A DNA stretch of 12,350 bases from Chloroflexota bacterium (GCA_014360745.1 JACIWY010000069.1:1-12350), one strand, 5' to 3'. Shown: positions 1 to 6,853, counted from the first letter of the stretch. Translations and numbers: made by a program. Notes: generated by a model not told the origin, from the letters alone.

Positions 1-680
1 CAACGCCCTTCGGGCAAGGGATCGAGCAAGACCGGCACTTGCTGCTGGGCCAGGTTTGAGTGCCCGGTCAAGAGCACCATCGGTTGGTCGAAGGTGACGC
101 TCAAGTACGGCGCGAGGGGCACATCGCCCTCCGGGCTAAAGCGTAGCACCTTCAGAGGCCCGGCAGGAGGTTCCTCGGAGCGTTCCACCGGGCTGGGGGG
201 CGGAAAGGGCTGTTCGATAGTTTGGCCTGGGCGCGGCGCCGGCAAGCTGGCGACGGGGAAGCGGAAGGGCTGCACATCGCCGGTCTCTCCCTCTAGTGGG
301 GGGAGGCGATCTAGCAGCGCCTGCACCTCTGCCGGGGAAAGAGGGGAGCCCTTGGCCACGGGGTTGCGCAGCGGGGGCGTCGGTTGGTCGGCGCCTTCGC
401 TCAAGGTGAATTCGATGCCCATCTCTTCCTCCTCGCGGGGTTGGCCCCCTAGGCCGGGCCTGGCGCCCTCGCCGACCGTGACGACGCCGCCCCCTGCTCC
501 ACCGCCGGACGGAGTGACCCGTCCTGGAATGAGGGGCACGGGCGTCGATGTGGGCGACGGGCGCAACCAGTCACAGCCGCTTAACACCAGTACGGCGACC
601 ATCAAGAGCAAAAAGACACGGCTTGCTCGGCCTACGCCGCGTCCGATCGCGCCGCTAGGCGTTCTTTTACCTGTTTTCAT
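1..680 (-). CDS. Alpha-2-macroglobulin family lipoprotein, N-terminal part (runs off the left edge)
   Basis: Reading leftward from ATG 680 gives 226 open codons to the window edge, so the C-terminus is missing. A basic N-terminus (residues 1-21) is followed by a hydrophobic stretch and the lipobox LVLSGC with Cys36, so the product should be an exported lipoprotein. A low-complexity Pro/Thr/Gly linker follows (about 40-80). Residues 138-226 carry the features I associate with the start of bacterial alpha-2-macroglobulins: a PxRPGQTI segment, then VLRFSPEGDVPLAPYLSVTF and an SxPM-like DQPM turn of the first MG domain. Family members are large (often over 1500 residues) envelope protease traps that act with a thioester; the thioester region lies outside the window. 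The start is fixed by an exceptionally strong Shine-Dalgarno sequence. It lies 176 bases beyond the kinase/uridylyltransferase gene on the same strand, and no clear terminator separates them. A penicillin-binding protein partner, common next to such genes, would lie outside the window if present. Confidence 0.8.
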   Translation of the reverse strand, partial: MKTGKRTPSGAIGRGVGRASRVFLLLMVAVLVLSGCDWLRPSPTSTPVPLIPGRVTPSGGGAGGGVVTVGEGARPGLGGQPREEEEMGIEFTLSEGADQPTPPLRNPVAKGSPLSPAEVQALLDRLPPLEGETGDVQPFRFPVASLPAPRPGQTIEQPFPPPSPVERSEEPPAGPLKVLRFSPEGDVPLAPYLSVTFDQPMVLLTGHSNLAQQQVPVLLDPLPEGR

Positions 681-691
681 GGATCACCTCC
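681..691 (-). promoter_or_regulatory. Near-perfect Shine-Dalgarno for the A2M lipoprotein
   Basis: On the minus strand GGAGGTGATCC directly precedes ATG 680. This is an 11-base complement of the common 3' tail of 16S rRNA, with GGAGG six bases from the start codon. It fixes the start and predicts strong translation initiation. Confidence 0.85.
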
Positions 692-856
692 ACGTATCGG
701 AGGGCAACGCGCATACCGATATACCTCACAACTCTGTCTTAAGGACGGCGGGCCGAGCGGGGTTGTTCCCCTGCCTCACCCGCTCCTCGCAGAGTTCTTC
801 CCAGTTCCGTAATATCTTGTACATTGCCCGGAAGCAGGCACGGCGCAGCGAGCCCC

Positions 857-3800
857 CTACCAATCGCCCAGGGTGGTCACATACTCTGCCGAGCCGTCGC
901 GGAGCCAGCCGTCGAGTTGGGCTACCTCCTTGAGTTGTTGGCCCCTCATGCGCGGCACGAGCAGGTAGCTGCAGCGGAACTCGGGCAGCGCGGTCATATC
1001 GCCCCACAGTTTTTCATACTGGGCCACCGGGAACACATCCTCCTGGCCGTGGCCCCAGCGCTTTTTGACATCCTTGAGGGTGATATAGGTGGGCATACGC
1101 GCGGCCACGCGTCGCACCGCCTCATCTACCCGTTGCGCGTCGTTCAGTGCCTGGCGATCCAGCTCAAATAACTCCAATAGGGCATCGATCTCCAGCCAAA
1201 AGGTATTCGAATTATAATAGGTCAACGAAAATTCGTCCTCCTCGCGGGGCACTGCCAGGCCTTCCAATAAGCGGAGTTGGCCGTTCACGCGGGCCAGGCC
1301 GCCGCCGCGGTCGTCGATGCGGCGGCTGATGACCTCGACGGCAAAGGGCGTCCCTTGGGCGATCACCAGGCCGAGGATGCTCGGATCCACGTTGACGCCG
1401 AGGGTGTCGATATTGTGCATCATCAAATAGCGCAGTTGTGGTCTGTCGGCCAACAGGCGGGCCAGAACCCCGTTACGGAACAGATTGGGTATTTCGTACC
1501 AATGGCCGGCCGGGCTCAGACATTGCATCGGTAGGTTATCGGTGTAGTCACTGCCCTCCCCCATCCCACGCGCCCATTCGATTAGGGCGTTATGCAGGCT
1601 CTCGCGCACCTTTTGCGCCTGTTCGTCCAACAGTTGTTGAGGGAGTTCCTCCCACGCGAAGCGGAGGTCGCGCACCATGGGTACTAGGCGCAGCCCTACC
1701 GCCCGACCCGGGGAAAGGATGAGCGGGCCAGGGTAACCGTAATTATGGACCCGCCGCAAATAGTCGGCGATGGCCGAATGGGTCAGATAGCTGGTGGTGA
1801 TAAGGTGGGGTAGCGAAGTGCCGGCCAGGCGTGCCGTTCGGCGGCTCTTGGCCAGGTGTACTTCGATGAAGGAACGATGGCGCGCAGGTCCGCGCGCGCC
1901 GGCCAGCCGACAGAAGGGATTCAGCGCCTTGACCACGCCGGCGCCGTGGGTCCAACGGCTGCCCACACCGCCGGCGAGGGTGACCACGGCCACCTGGCCC
2001 TGGCGCAGGGCTTCTTCACCCAGCGCCCGATACGCCTGGACTGCCGGGTCGGTGGCGTCTATGACGTCGCCGGGGGCTGCGTCGCGTATCTCGGTGCTAA
2101 TCGGCAGCCGGTTTTGGGCCAAGCCGATGCGGCCGGCGCGCAACTCTTCACGAATGCGTTCATGTTGCGCGCGATCGAAACCGTGCAAGCGCAGATAGGT
2201 GGCCAGGTCGGTGTCATCGCTCCCGCCGCTTTCGCGCTCCACCTGGGGGAACATGGTGTCGAACAAAAGCTGTACCATTCCCGCCATTTCGGGGCGGGTG
2301 CGACAGGCCGTGCCCAGGAGATCCAGCTCGGCGCGACGGGCCGGTGTCAATTGGGCGCGGTTGCGTTGCAGAAGCTCGGGCACCACGCGCCCATAGTATC
2401 CCAAAGGCAATAGCGCTTCGGCGCCGGTCAGCAGATCGCTGGTAGTGCCCCGCTCGTTGATGCTAAAGTCATAGACCACCGGCTCCATGGCAAAGGGGAT
2501 CGCCCGCTCCAATTCTCGCTTGGTTTCGGCCATGATGCTGGCCAGAGCCTCTTGAGCCTCCTGACGACGCTGCGGGTCAAAGATAAAACCCATCCCCCCA
2601 CCGGACATCCCTCCCAGCATCCAAAAGCCCCAAAAGGCGTCGCCAAAACGGGCGCGCGTGCGTTCGATGAGCGTCTCGGTGTAGAGGTTCGTCGCCCAGG
2701 GGATGATGGTCTGGATGGGGCCAAAAAAGTTGCGCGTCGTCGAGGCGGCGATGGCCCGGATATCGCCTCGGCGCAATTCATCCAAGATCTCGTCCAAGAT
2801 GGCGATGGCCTGCTGGCGCGCCGACCATTCCGGCTCGGAGCGCAACAGGTACTTTTCCGTCACCATTTCCAGGATCGGCCCCACGTCCTGGGCCATGCCG
2901 CCATGGACGAGCACCAGGCTTTCTTGGAGGCGCTGTCGCGTCTCAGAGCTCACCTCCTCTGGGCCGAGGATGCGATGTTGGGGCAAGAGCCGGCCGCGGC
3001 TGATGCCGTATTCCGGATCTTGTTCTCCAGCGATCACGCCGGAGATGAGCTTGATCCCCGGCCACACCCCGCCCGAATCTTGCCAACCGCCGCCCGACCC
3101 TCCTATCCATTCGCCGAGGATGGCCCGTGCGGCGACGATGCGCCGTTCGTGCTCGGCCAATGGCCCGGTGAGCGAGCTGGCCTGTCCCGTGGCGCGCATA
3201 CAGGTGGTAATCAAGGCGGCCAATAAGGTGGTAGACACGGCCAGTCGCGAGCCCCTGGGAATGCCGGTGACGCGACTGACCAACTCGATCCCTTTACCGG
3301 GCCCCACCAGGCGGGCCAACAGGTCTTGCAGGCTCTCGTGGGCGCCCTCGATGCCTGGCGGCACGATCCCCGAGGCGATGAGTGCTGCTTTGAGCAGGCC
3401 CAAATAGTCGCGGGCAAAGTCAAACACATCAGAAAGGGCCGTCAGGTCTGCCTTGGTGGCAAGGTCCACGCTGACCAGGCGGATGACCGGTTCGTCGATG
3501 ACGCGAAAGTAGGCTTCCACCGGCGGGCGAGGCGCGGCGGAGCCGTCGTCATTGCGGCCGCGCACGGCTAAGTCGATGGAAACGTTCAACACCCGCGCCC
3601 CTTCGGGAAAGTCCATACCCAGGAAAAAGATGTCGCTCCAGCCGCTATGGCTCAAATCCATGCGCACAGGGGTGCGTTCGCGCAGGAGAGGGTAGGCGCC
3701 GGTGCTGGGGTCGGGTTGCAAGAGTTCGGCGCGCACGCGCAAGGGATGGTCCAGCGGATGGCCCATGCGGAACATCCATTGATTGCCCCGCACCGAGCGC

Positions 3801-4210
3801 ACGCTGCGGCGCACCTGATCGGCCAACGTTTGGAAGGTCAGGCTGTGATAGGCGGCGGCCAACGCGCTGCATAGCCCATCTGAAGGGCCGTTGCGGCGTT
3901 GGGCGGCGAGAAAGAGGTCGATGGCTTCTTCGAAACGGCGCTCCAGCAGGTGGGTATAGCCCTTGTAGGGGATGGCGCCGAAGGCAGCCACCCGCTCGGG
4001 CAGGTGAAAGCGATAGATGGCGTACAAAAAGGAGGCCGCGCGCACCCGCTCATATAGGTTGGCGGACTCGCGCCGCAGGGTGTCCAACGCCTGACATTCG
4101 GCCAGCAGCTCTTCGCGCGAGAGGCCCCGACATGCCTCGTCCACCGAGCGATTGCGCAAGGCCAAATCTTGGGCGGTGATAATGGCAACGAGTTGGCTTG
4201 GCTGCCCCAT
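857..4210 (-). CDS. Fusion of fucokinase-like GHMP kinase and UDPGP-type uridylyltransferase
   Basis: 1117 residues from ATG 4210, which has GGAGG eight bases upstream. A GTG at 4219 would add three residues but lies inside that Shine-Dalgarno. Residues 1-175 are mostly helical and unassigned. Residues about 180-545 match L-fucokinase/GHMP kinases: RMDLSHSGWSD (183-193), PRGSRLAVST (318-327, where the family has PxGSGLGTSS), GGSGGGWQDSGG (370-381) and LGGMSGGGMGF (532-542). Residues about 735-1095 match UDP-glucose/UDP-sugar pyrophosphorylases: LAGGVGSRW with a downstream Lys (VVKAL, 758-762), MHNIDTLGVNVDP (931-943), GGGLARVNGQ (969-978) and a YNSNTFWL element (999-1006). The likely role is ATP-dependent sugar 1-phosphorylation followed by UTP-dependent activation to UDP-sugar in the cytoplasm; the sugar is unknown. 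The order is kinase first, the reverse of plant FKGP and Bacteroides Fkp. The kinase phosphate loop has lost two glycines, so kinase activity is uncertain. Five bases separate it from the upstream GalU-like gene, which implies cotranscription. Confidence 0.8.
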   Translation of the reverse strand: MGQPSQLVAIITAQDLALRNRSVDEACRGLSREELLAECQALDTLRRESANLYERVRAASFLYAIYRFHLPERVAAFGAIPYKGYTHLLERRFEEAIDLFLAAQRRNGPSDGLCSALAAAYHSLTFQTLADQVRRSVRSVRGNQWMFRMGHPLDHPLRVRAELLQPDPSTGAYPLLRERTPVRMDLSHSGWSDIFFLGMDFPEGARVLNVSIDLAVRGRNDDGSAAPRPPVEAYFRVIDEPVIRLVSVDLATKADLTALSDVFDFARDYLGLLKAALIASGIVPPGIEGAHESLQDLLARLVGPGKGIELVSRVTGIPRGSRLAVSTTLLAALITTCMRATGQASSLTGPLAEHERRIVAARAILGEWIGGSGGGWQDSGGVWPGIKLISGVIAGEQDPEYGISRGRLLPQHRILGPEEVSSETRQRLQESLVLVHGGMAQDVGPILEMVTEKYLLRSEPEWSARQQAIAILDEILDELRRGDIRAIAASTTRNFFGPIQTIIPWATNLYTETLIERTRARFGDAFWGFWMLGGMSGGGMGFIFDPQRRQEAQEALASIMAETKRELERAIPFAMEPVVYDFSINERGTTSDLLTGAEALLPLGYYGRVVPELLQRNRAQLTPARRAELDLLGTACRTRPEMAGMVQLLFDTMFPQVERESGGSDDTDLATYLRLHGFDRAQHERIREELRAGRIGLAQNRLPISTEIRDAAPGDVIDATDPAVQAYRALGEEALRQGQVAVVTLAGGVGSRWTHGAGVVKALNPFCRLAGARGPARHRSFIEVHLAKSRRTARLAGTSLPHLITTSYLTHSAIADYLRRVHNYGYPGPLILSPGRAVGLRLVPMVRDLRFAWEELPQQLLDEQAQKVRESLHNALIEWARGMGEGSDYTDNLPMQCLSPAGHWYEIPNLFRNGVLARLLADRPQLRYLMMHNIDTLGVNVDPSILGLVIAQGTPFAVEVISRRIDDRGGGLARVNGQLRLLEGLAVPREEDEFSLTYYNSNTFWLEIDALLELFELDRQALNDAQRVDEAVRRVAARMPTYITLKDVKKRWGHGQEDVFPVAQYEKLWGDMTALPEFRCSYLLVPRMRGQQLKEVAQLDGWLRDGSAEYVTTLGDW

Positions 4211-4215
4211 AGCGC

Positions 4216-5070
4216 TCACCTCCGGGCTCCCTCTCGGTGGGCCAACAGTGTCAGCAACCTGGTGAGCACCTCATCGCGATCCTGGCCGTTCAGGGCCAGG
4301 GCCAATTGGGCCGTGAGGGTGCCGTATTTGACGCCCACGTCAAAACGCTGACCGTGGCTTTCCATGGCCAGGTAACGTTCGCGACCGGGCAGGAGAGCCA
4401 GCGCGTCTGAGAGGCCCACGCCAGCCTCGGAGGGCGAGGTGCGCAGAAGCTCGTCCAGAATGGCCAGTACGGTGGGGGTGAGCACGTGCATGCCAAAGAA
4501 GCAAAGGTAATACCCCGTTCGCAGGCCGGGCACCATCAGCCATTGCTCGGCCTCTGTGGGCGTGGGCTTTTCGCGGACGTGCTCCACCTCATAGAGTTCG
4601 CGCGTGCCGGGCAGCCTCCTGCCCCCCACACAGCCATAATAGGGAAGAAGGCTTTCGTGCGAAGGCTGTACGGCCGAAATAGCGCATTGTTGGGTTTCTG
4701 CCATGGCGACGAGCGCTTGGGCACAGCCGGTCGCCCCCTCACTGACGTAAAGATGATCGCCGACGAGATGCAGAAAGGGCTCCTGGCCCACGAACTCGCC
4801 CGCACAGGCGATGGCATGGCCGTAGCCTCTCGGCTCGGTCTGCTGCGCGAAGGTGATCCCGCCGGCATAAGGGCCGACGGCGGCGGCGTAGGCGCTTTCG
4901 TCGCCCGGGCAAACCACCACGCAGATGTCTTGGATTCCGGCGCGCAACACCTCCTCGATAATGATCGTCAAGACCGATTTCTCGATGCCGTCGCTGTCGA
5001 TGAGGGTTTGGAGGGGGAGTGCGCGCTGTTTGCGGCTCGCCGCTGTGATGACCGCTTTGCTGATCTTCAT
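4216..5070 (-). CDS. GalU-like sugar-phosphate nucleotidyltransferase with degenerate nucleotide loop
   Basis: 284 residues, close to the usual GalU length (about 290). The start has AGGAGG five bases upstream. GalU-family marks: AVITAA at the N-terminus (6-11), IIIEEVLRAGIQDICVVV (36-53), TEPRGYGHAIACA (78-90, the QxEPLGLGHA element), LVGDHLY (102-108, the family LLGDD position), VREKP (165-169) and FDVGVKYG (243-250, with the family Lys). These place it as a cytoplasmic enzyme of the UTP-glucose-1-phosphate uridylyltransferase fold. The glycine-rich GxGTR loop that holds the nucleotide is replaced by ASRKQRALP (11-19): only the Arg and the LP are kept, and the segment after it is shorter than usual. 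It could therefore have an altered donor or sugar specificity, or be a non-catalytic partner of the downstream fusion. It is first in the two-gene unit. Confidence 0.75.
   Translation of the reverse strand: MKISKAVITAASRKQRALPLQTLIDSDGIEKSVLTIIIEEVLRAGIQDICVVVCPGDESAYAAAVGPYAGGITFAQQTEPRGYGHAIACAGEFVGQEPFLHLVGDHLYVSEGATGCAQALVAMAETQQCAISAVQPSHESLLPYYGCVGGRRLPGTRELYEVEHVREKPTPTEAEQWLMVPGLRTGYYLCFFGMHVLTPTVLAILDELLRTSPSEAGVGLSDALALLPGRERYLAMESHGQRFDVGVKYGTLTAQLALALNGQDRDEVLTRLLTLLAHREGARR
4219..4223 (-). promoter_or_regulatory. Shine-Dalgarno that decides the fusion gene start
   Basis: GGAGG on the minus strand lies eight bases before ATG 4210 and overlaps both the possible GTG start (4219-4217) and the last codons of the GalU-like gene, whose TGA is at 4218-4216. 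The arrangement favours ATG 4210 and suggests translational coupling. Confidence 0.7.
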
Positions 5071-5162
5071 AGAGGCCTCCTGCGAAAAGGGTGGTCATTA
5101 GGTGCCCAATGCCCGGGCGCATAGGGCCGGCTTGCAGCTTTTAGGGTAATTATCAGCTTGGC

Positions 5163-5191
5163 TGCCGGGGCGCACGAGACAAACCCCGGCA
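5163..5191 (-). promoter_or_regulatory. Stem-loop in the leader of the nucleotidyltransferase operon
   Basis: TGCCGGGG and CCCCGGCA form a perfect 8-bp stem with a 13-base loop, just downstream of the predicted transcription start and about 95 bases before the start codon. No U-tract follows, so it is not a plain terminator. It may protect or regulate the leader; I recognise no riboswitch class in the remaining leader. Confidence 0.35.
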
Positions 5192-5201
5192 CGACAAAGG
5201 G

Positions 5202-5230
5202 ATTATAACACGCCGAGCGGAGACAAGAAA
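5202..5230 (-). promoter_or_regulatory. Candidate promoter of the GalU-like/fusion operon
   Basis: A perfect TATAAT lies on the minus strand at 5207-5202. The -35 is poor (TTTCTT at 5230-5225 with 17-base spacing, or TTCTTG with 16) and falls in the T-rich tail of the preceding terminator. It predicts a leader of about 125 bases. The position, just after the response-regulator terminator, fits an independent transcription unit. Confidence 0.5.
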
Positions 5231-5254
5231 CCGGGGCCTCTTAGGAGGCCCCGG
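5221..5254 (-). terminator. Intrinsic terminator of the response regulator gene
   Basis: CCGGGGCCTC and GAGGCCCCGG form a perfect 10-bp stem with a four-base loop (5241-5244). On the minus strand it is followed by TTTCTTGTCT, a fair U-tract. On the plus strand no T-run follows, so it acts leftward, 42 bases past the stop codon at 5296. Confidence 0.8.
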
Positions 5255-5295
5255 CGATCTGTGGGCTTGGAGAGGGGGCTCAATGGATACAAGCG

Positions 5296-5756
5296 TCAGT
5301 CGGCCGCGGTCGCCAAGCAGCTCTCTGCGTTTGACGATTGCTCTTGGTGGTCACCGTTGCGTTTGGCCAAGACGTGGGCGATAGCCTGAGCGGCATCGTG
5401 AGGGCCAAACGGTTTGCGCAGGAAGGGTACGCCATCGGGGAGGATGCCCATGGCGCGCAAGTAGCTGGCCGCATAGCCCGACATGTATACCACGCCGAGC
5501 CCCTCGTAACATTGTTGCAGCCACTGGGCCACCTCCGGCCCTGTGGCTCCGGGCAATGATACGTCCAGCACGGCCAGGTCAGGCGAGCGACCGTTCTCTT
5601 GGCATACTTTGAGCGCCGACGGGCCATCTTCGGCCTGCCAGACGTCATAGCCCAACATTTGCAAAATGCGCGCGACATAGCCGCGAAAATCCGCCACGTC
5701 ATCAACAACCAAAATCGTTGTTAGCCCCTCTGTTGTTTCAAATGTCTTCTTATGCA
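5296..5756 (-). CDS. Single-domain response regulator (REC protein)
   Basis: 153 residues from ATG 5756. The receiver domain fills about residues 13-135: TILVVDD with acidic pocket Asp19/Asp20, phosphoacceptor Asp65 in LAVLDVSLP, Ser93 in YMSGYA (the conserved Thr/Ser) and Lys115 in FLRKPF. There is no DNA-binding or enzymatic output domain; the C-terminal 20 residues are polar. The MSGY and RKPF pattern resembles receiver domains found with hybrid histidine kinases, so it probably works as a phosphorelay carrier or partner-binding switch in the cytoplasm. No histidine kinase is in the window. The start is uncertain. ATG 5756 has only a G-rich stretch (GGGGGA) upstream. In-frame ATG 5778 would add MSGGCPE and could start a leaderless message behind a CATAAT. 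GTG 5838 gives 180 residues. It is an isolated gene with a direct-repeat operator far upstream and its own terminator. Confidence 0.85.
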
Positions 5757-5930
5757 TCTCCGGACATCCCCCACTCATGCAGTTATTATGGCCGCTATAC
5801 GCGGTGGCCTCTGCAAGAGTAGCGCGTTGTCGCCACACGCGATGCGAGACCGATCACGGCGTCTCTGCCGAGGTTCGGCCCCGCTCCATTGCCAAGGTTT
5901 GTTGTCGAGCTTGATAAACGCTTACGGTCT

Positions 5931-6000
5931 AGTGTACGCAAGTCCTATGAAACGAGTATGAACAACTTGTGAACGTATGCTTAACGAATTGTCAAGATGT
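5931..6000 (-). promoter_or_regulatory. Pho-box-like direct-repeat promoter upstream of the response regulator
   Basis: From 6000 down to 5946 the minus strand holds five consecutive 11-base units. The last seven bases of the units are CTTGACA, GTTAAGC, GTTCACA, GTTCATA and TTTCATA, each spaced by four bases. Head-to-tail 7+4 repeats of this type are the known binding layout of PhoB/PhoP (OmpR-family) activators. GTTCACA and GTTCATA resemble actinobacterial (GTTCACC) and E. coli (CTGTCAT) units. Nine bases past the last unit is TACACT (5936-5931), a plausible -10, which is the geometry of activator-dependent pho promoters lacking a -35. The first unit overlaps the end of the flavodoxin gene. 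The predicted leader is about 165 bases. An OmpR-family regulator other than PhoB is equally possible. Confidence 0.5.
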
Positions 6001-6558
6001 ACGAGCGCGTTTCAAATGATCCAAGACAAAGGCCAGGCCGGCGGCGTTGCTCTCGATGACGCCCAAGTCATGCTCGTTGGGGCGACCGCGTATATCCCCC
6101 AGCCAACCATAGAGGTTGTTCTCGGCGGAACGGTCGTCATGGAACTCGCCCACCGCGTACCAGATGCCGCGCACCTCAAAGCCCAGGTGACGAAACATCT
6201 GCGCCATGTGATCCCCGGCAGGAGTCGCCTCATCGATGCCGGTATGCGGGCCGGCGTAGGTCACAAACACCACGGCCCAGCGCCCGGGCACGGTCGGCGC
6301 CCCGAGCCGCACCTTTTCGCGTTCGCGGCTCAGCCTCGATTTGGTGTAGCGCAACACCGGCTCGGGTACATTAAAGTGATAGCTGGGCGCGCCCAAGCAG
6401 ACGAGATCGTAGCCCTCATAATCCTGATCCTCAGCCTCGGCCAAAGGCAACAGCGTCACCTGAGCGCCGCCGCGCTCCAGGCCGCGGACGATGGCCTCAG
6501 CCACCTTGCGCGTATTGCCGCCGGGCGAGAAATAGATCACCAAGGCTTTCAGGGACAT
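5992..6558 (-). CDS. Flavodoxin-fold / FMN-dependent oxidoreductase family protein
   Basis: 188 residues, with GGAG seven bases before the ATG. It opens with the flavodoxin pattern ALVIYFSPGGNTRKVAEAI (5-23), in which SPGGNTR is the FMN phosphate-binding loop. CLGAPSYHF (54-62) and VTYAGPHTG (99-107) sit where flavodoxins and multimeric flavodoxins have their second and third FMN-contact loops. The fold length suits a soluble cytoplasmic FMN protein. The partner and substrate cannot be read from the sequence; electron carrier or quinone/NAD(P)H reductase are both possible. It is a monocistronic-looking gene, with its stop overlapping the repeat operator of the next gene. Confidence 0.8.
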   Translation of the reverse strand: MSLKALVIYFSPGGNTRKVAEAIVRGLERGGAQVTLLPLAEAEDQDYEGYDLVCLGAPSYHFNVPEPVLRYTKSRLSREREKVRLGAPTVPGRWAVVFVTYAGPHTGIDEATPAGDHMAQMFRHLGFEVRGIWYAVGEFHDDRSAENNLYGWLGDIRGRPNEHDLGVIESNAAGLAFVLDHLKRARTS

Positions 6559-6612
6559 CTCTATGCTCCGTCAAAGAGCGCAGGCACGCCCACGCCGACA
6601 CATACAGGTCGG

Positions 6613-6640
6613 AGATTACTCAAAGCCGCGCCGGTGTCAA
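6613..6640 (-). promoter_or_regulatory. Candidate promoter of the flavodoxin-fold gene
   Basis: A perfect TTGACA lies on the minus strand (6640-6635), followed after 16 bases by TAATCT (6618-6613), a weak -10. It would start transcription about 50 bases before the gene. Confidence 0.4.
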
Positions 6641-6663
6641 GCTGGAGAGCGCGAGATAATAAA

Positions 6664-6683
6664 GGAAGCGCGTTTTCGCTTCC
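6664..6683 (-). terminator. Hairpin with short T-rich tail upstream of the flavodoxin-fold gene
   Basis: GGAAGCG and CGCTTCC form a perfect 7-bp stem with a six-base loop. On the minus strand it is followed by TTTATTATCT. It could be a weak terminator or attenuator for transcription entering from 6684-6780, or merely a fortuitous hairpin, since no gene lies upstream on this strand. Confidence 0.3.
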
Positions 6684-6751
6684 GTCCCAGGCCTCGAAAG
6701 CGGTGCGGCGGGGCGCATATCCCCTCCATGTGTTTCTTTTTTTTGTTTCGA

Positions 6752-6769
6752 ATTCTATTTTTATAGAAT
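6752..6769. repeat. AT-rich 18-bp palindrome
   Basis: ATTCTAT-TTTT-ATAGAAT is a perfect 7-bp inverted repeat with a four-base centre, in a GC-rich genome. It sits next to a T-run in the divergent intergenic region. It looks like a dimeric-repressor operator or a bend site; no family is assigned. Confidence 0.4.
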
Positions 6770-6853
6770 GTCGCCGTTGCCCTCGGTGGCCGGATATCCC
6801 TTGATAGAAAGGCCAAGATGGCGGGATTCTGGCGGATTTTTGGCGTTGTGGAC

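Noticed and set aside
681..691. Plus-strand sequence identical to the 3' tail of 16S rRNA (GGATCACCTCC)
   Set aside because: It is the complement of a strong Shine-Dalgarno for the minus-strand lipoprotein. No other 16S sequence lies beside it.
726..824. A possible 32-residue small protein on the minus strand between the fusion and the A2M gene
   Set aside because: The composition is protein-like, but the ATG has no convincing ribosome site and nothing else supports translation.
94..933. A 279-codon open frame on the plus strand
   Set aside because: It lies opposite the A2M lipoprotein and the end of the fusion gene. Its sequence is Ser/Gly/Pro/Arg-rich and lacks a ribosome site, whereas the minus frame has a lipobox and family motifs.
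5082..5150. Possible known riboswitch (fluoride-like CUAAUGACC string) in the leader of the GalU-like gene
   Set aside because: Only a few bases match and the required pseudoknot stems are not visible.
5977..6804. A 275-codon open frame on the plus strand
   Set aside because: It is antisense to the flavodoxin-fold gene and runs into non-coding DNA with a low-complexity tail.
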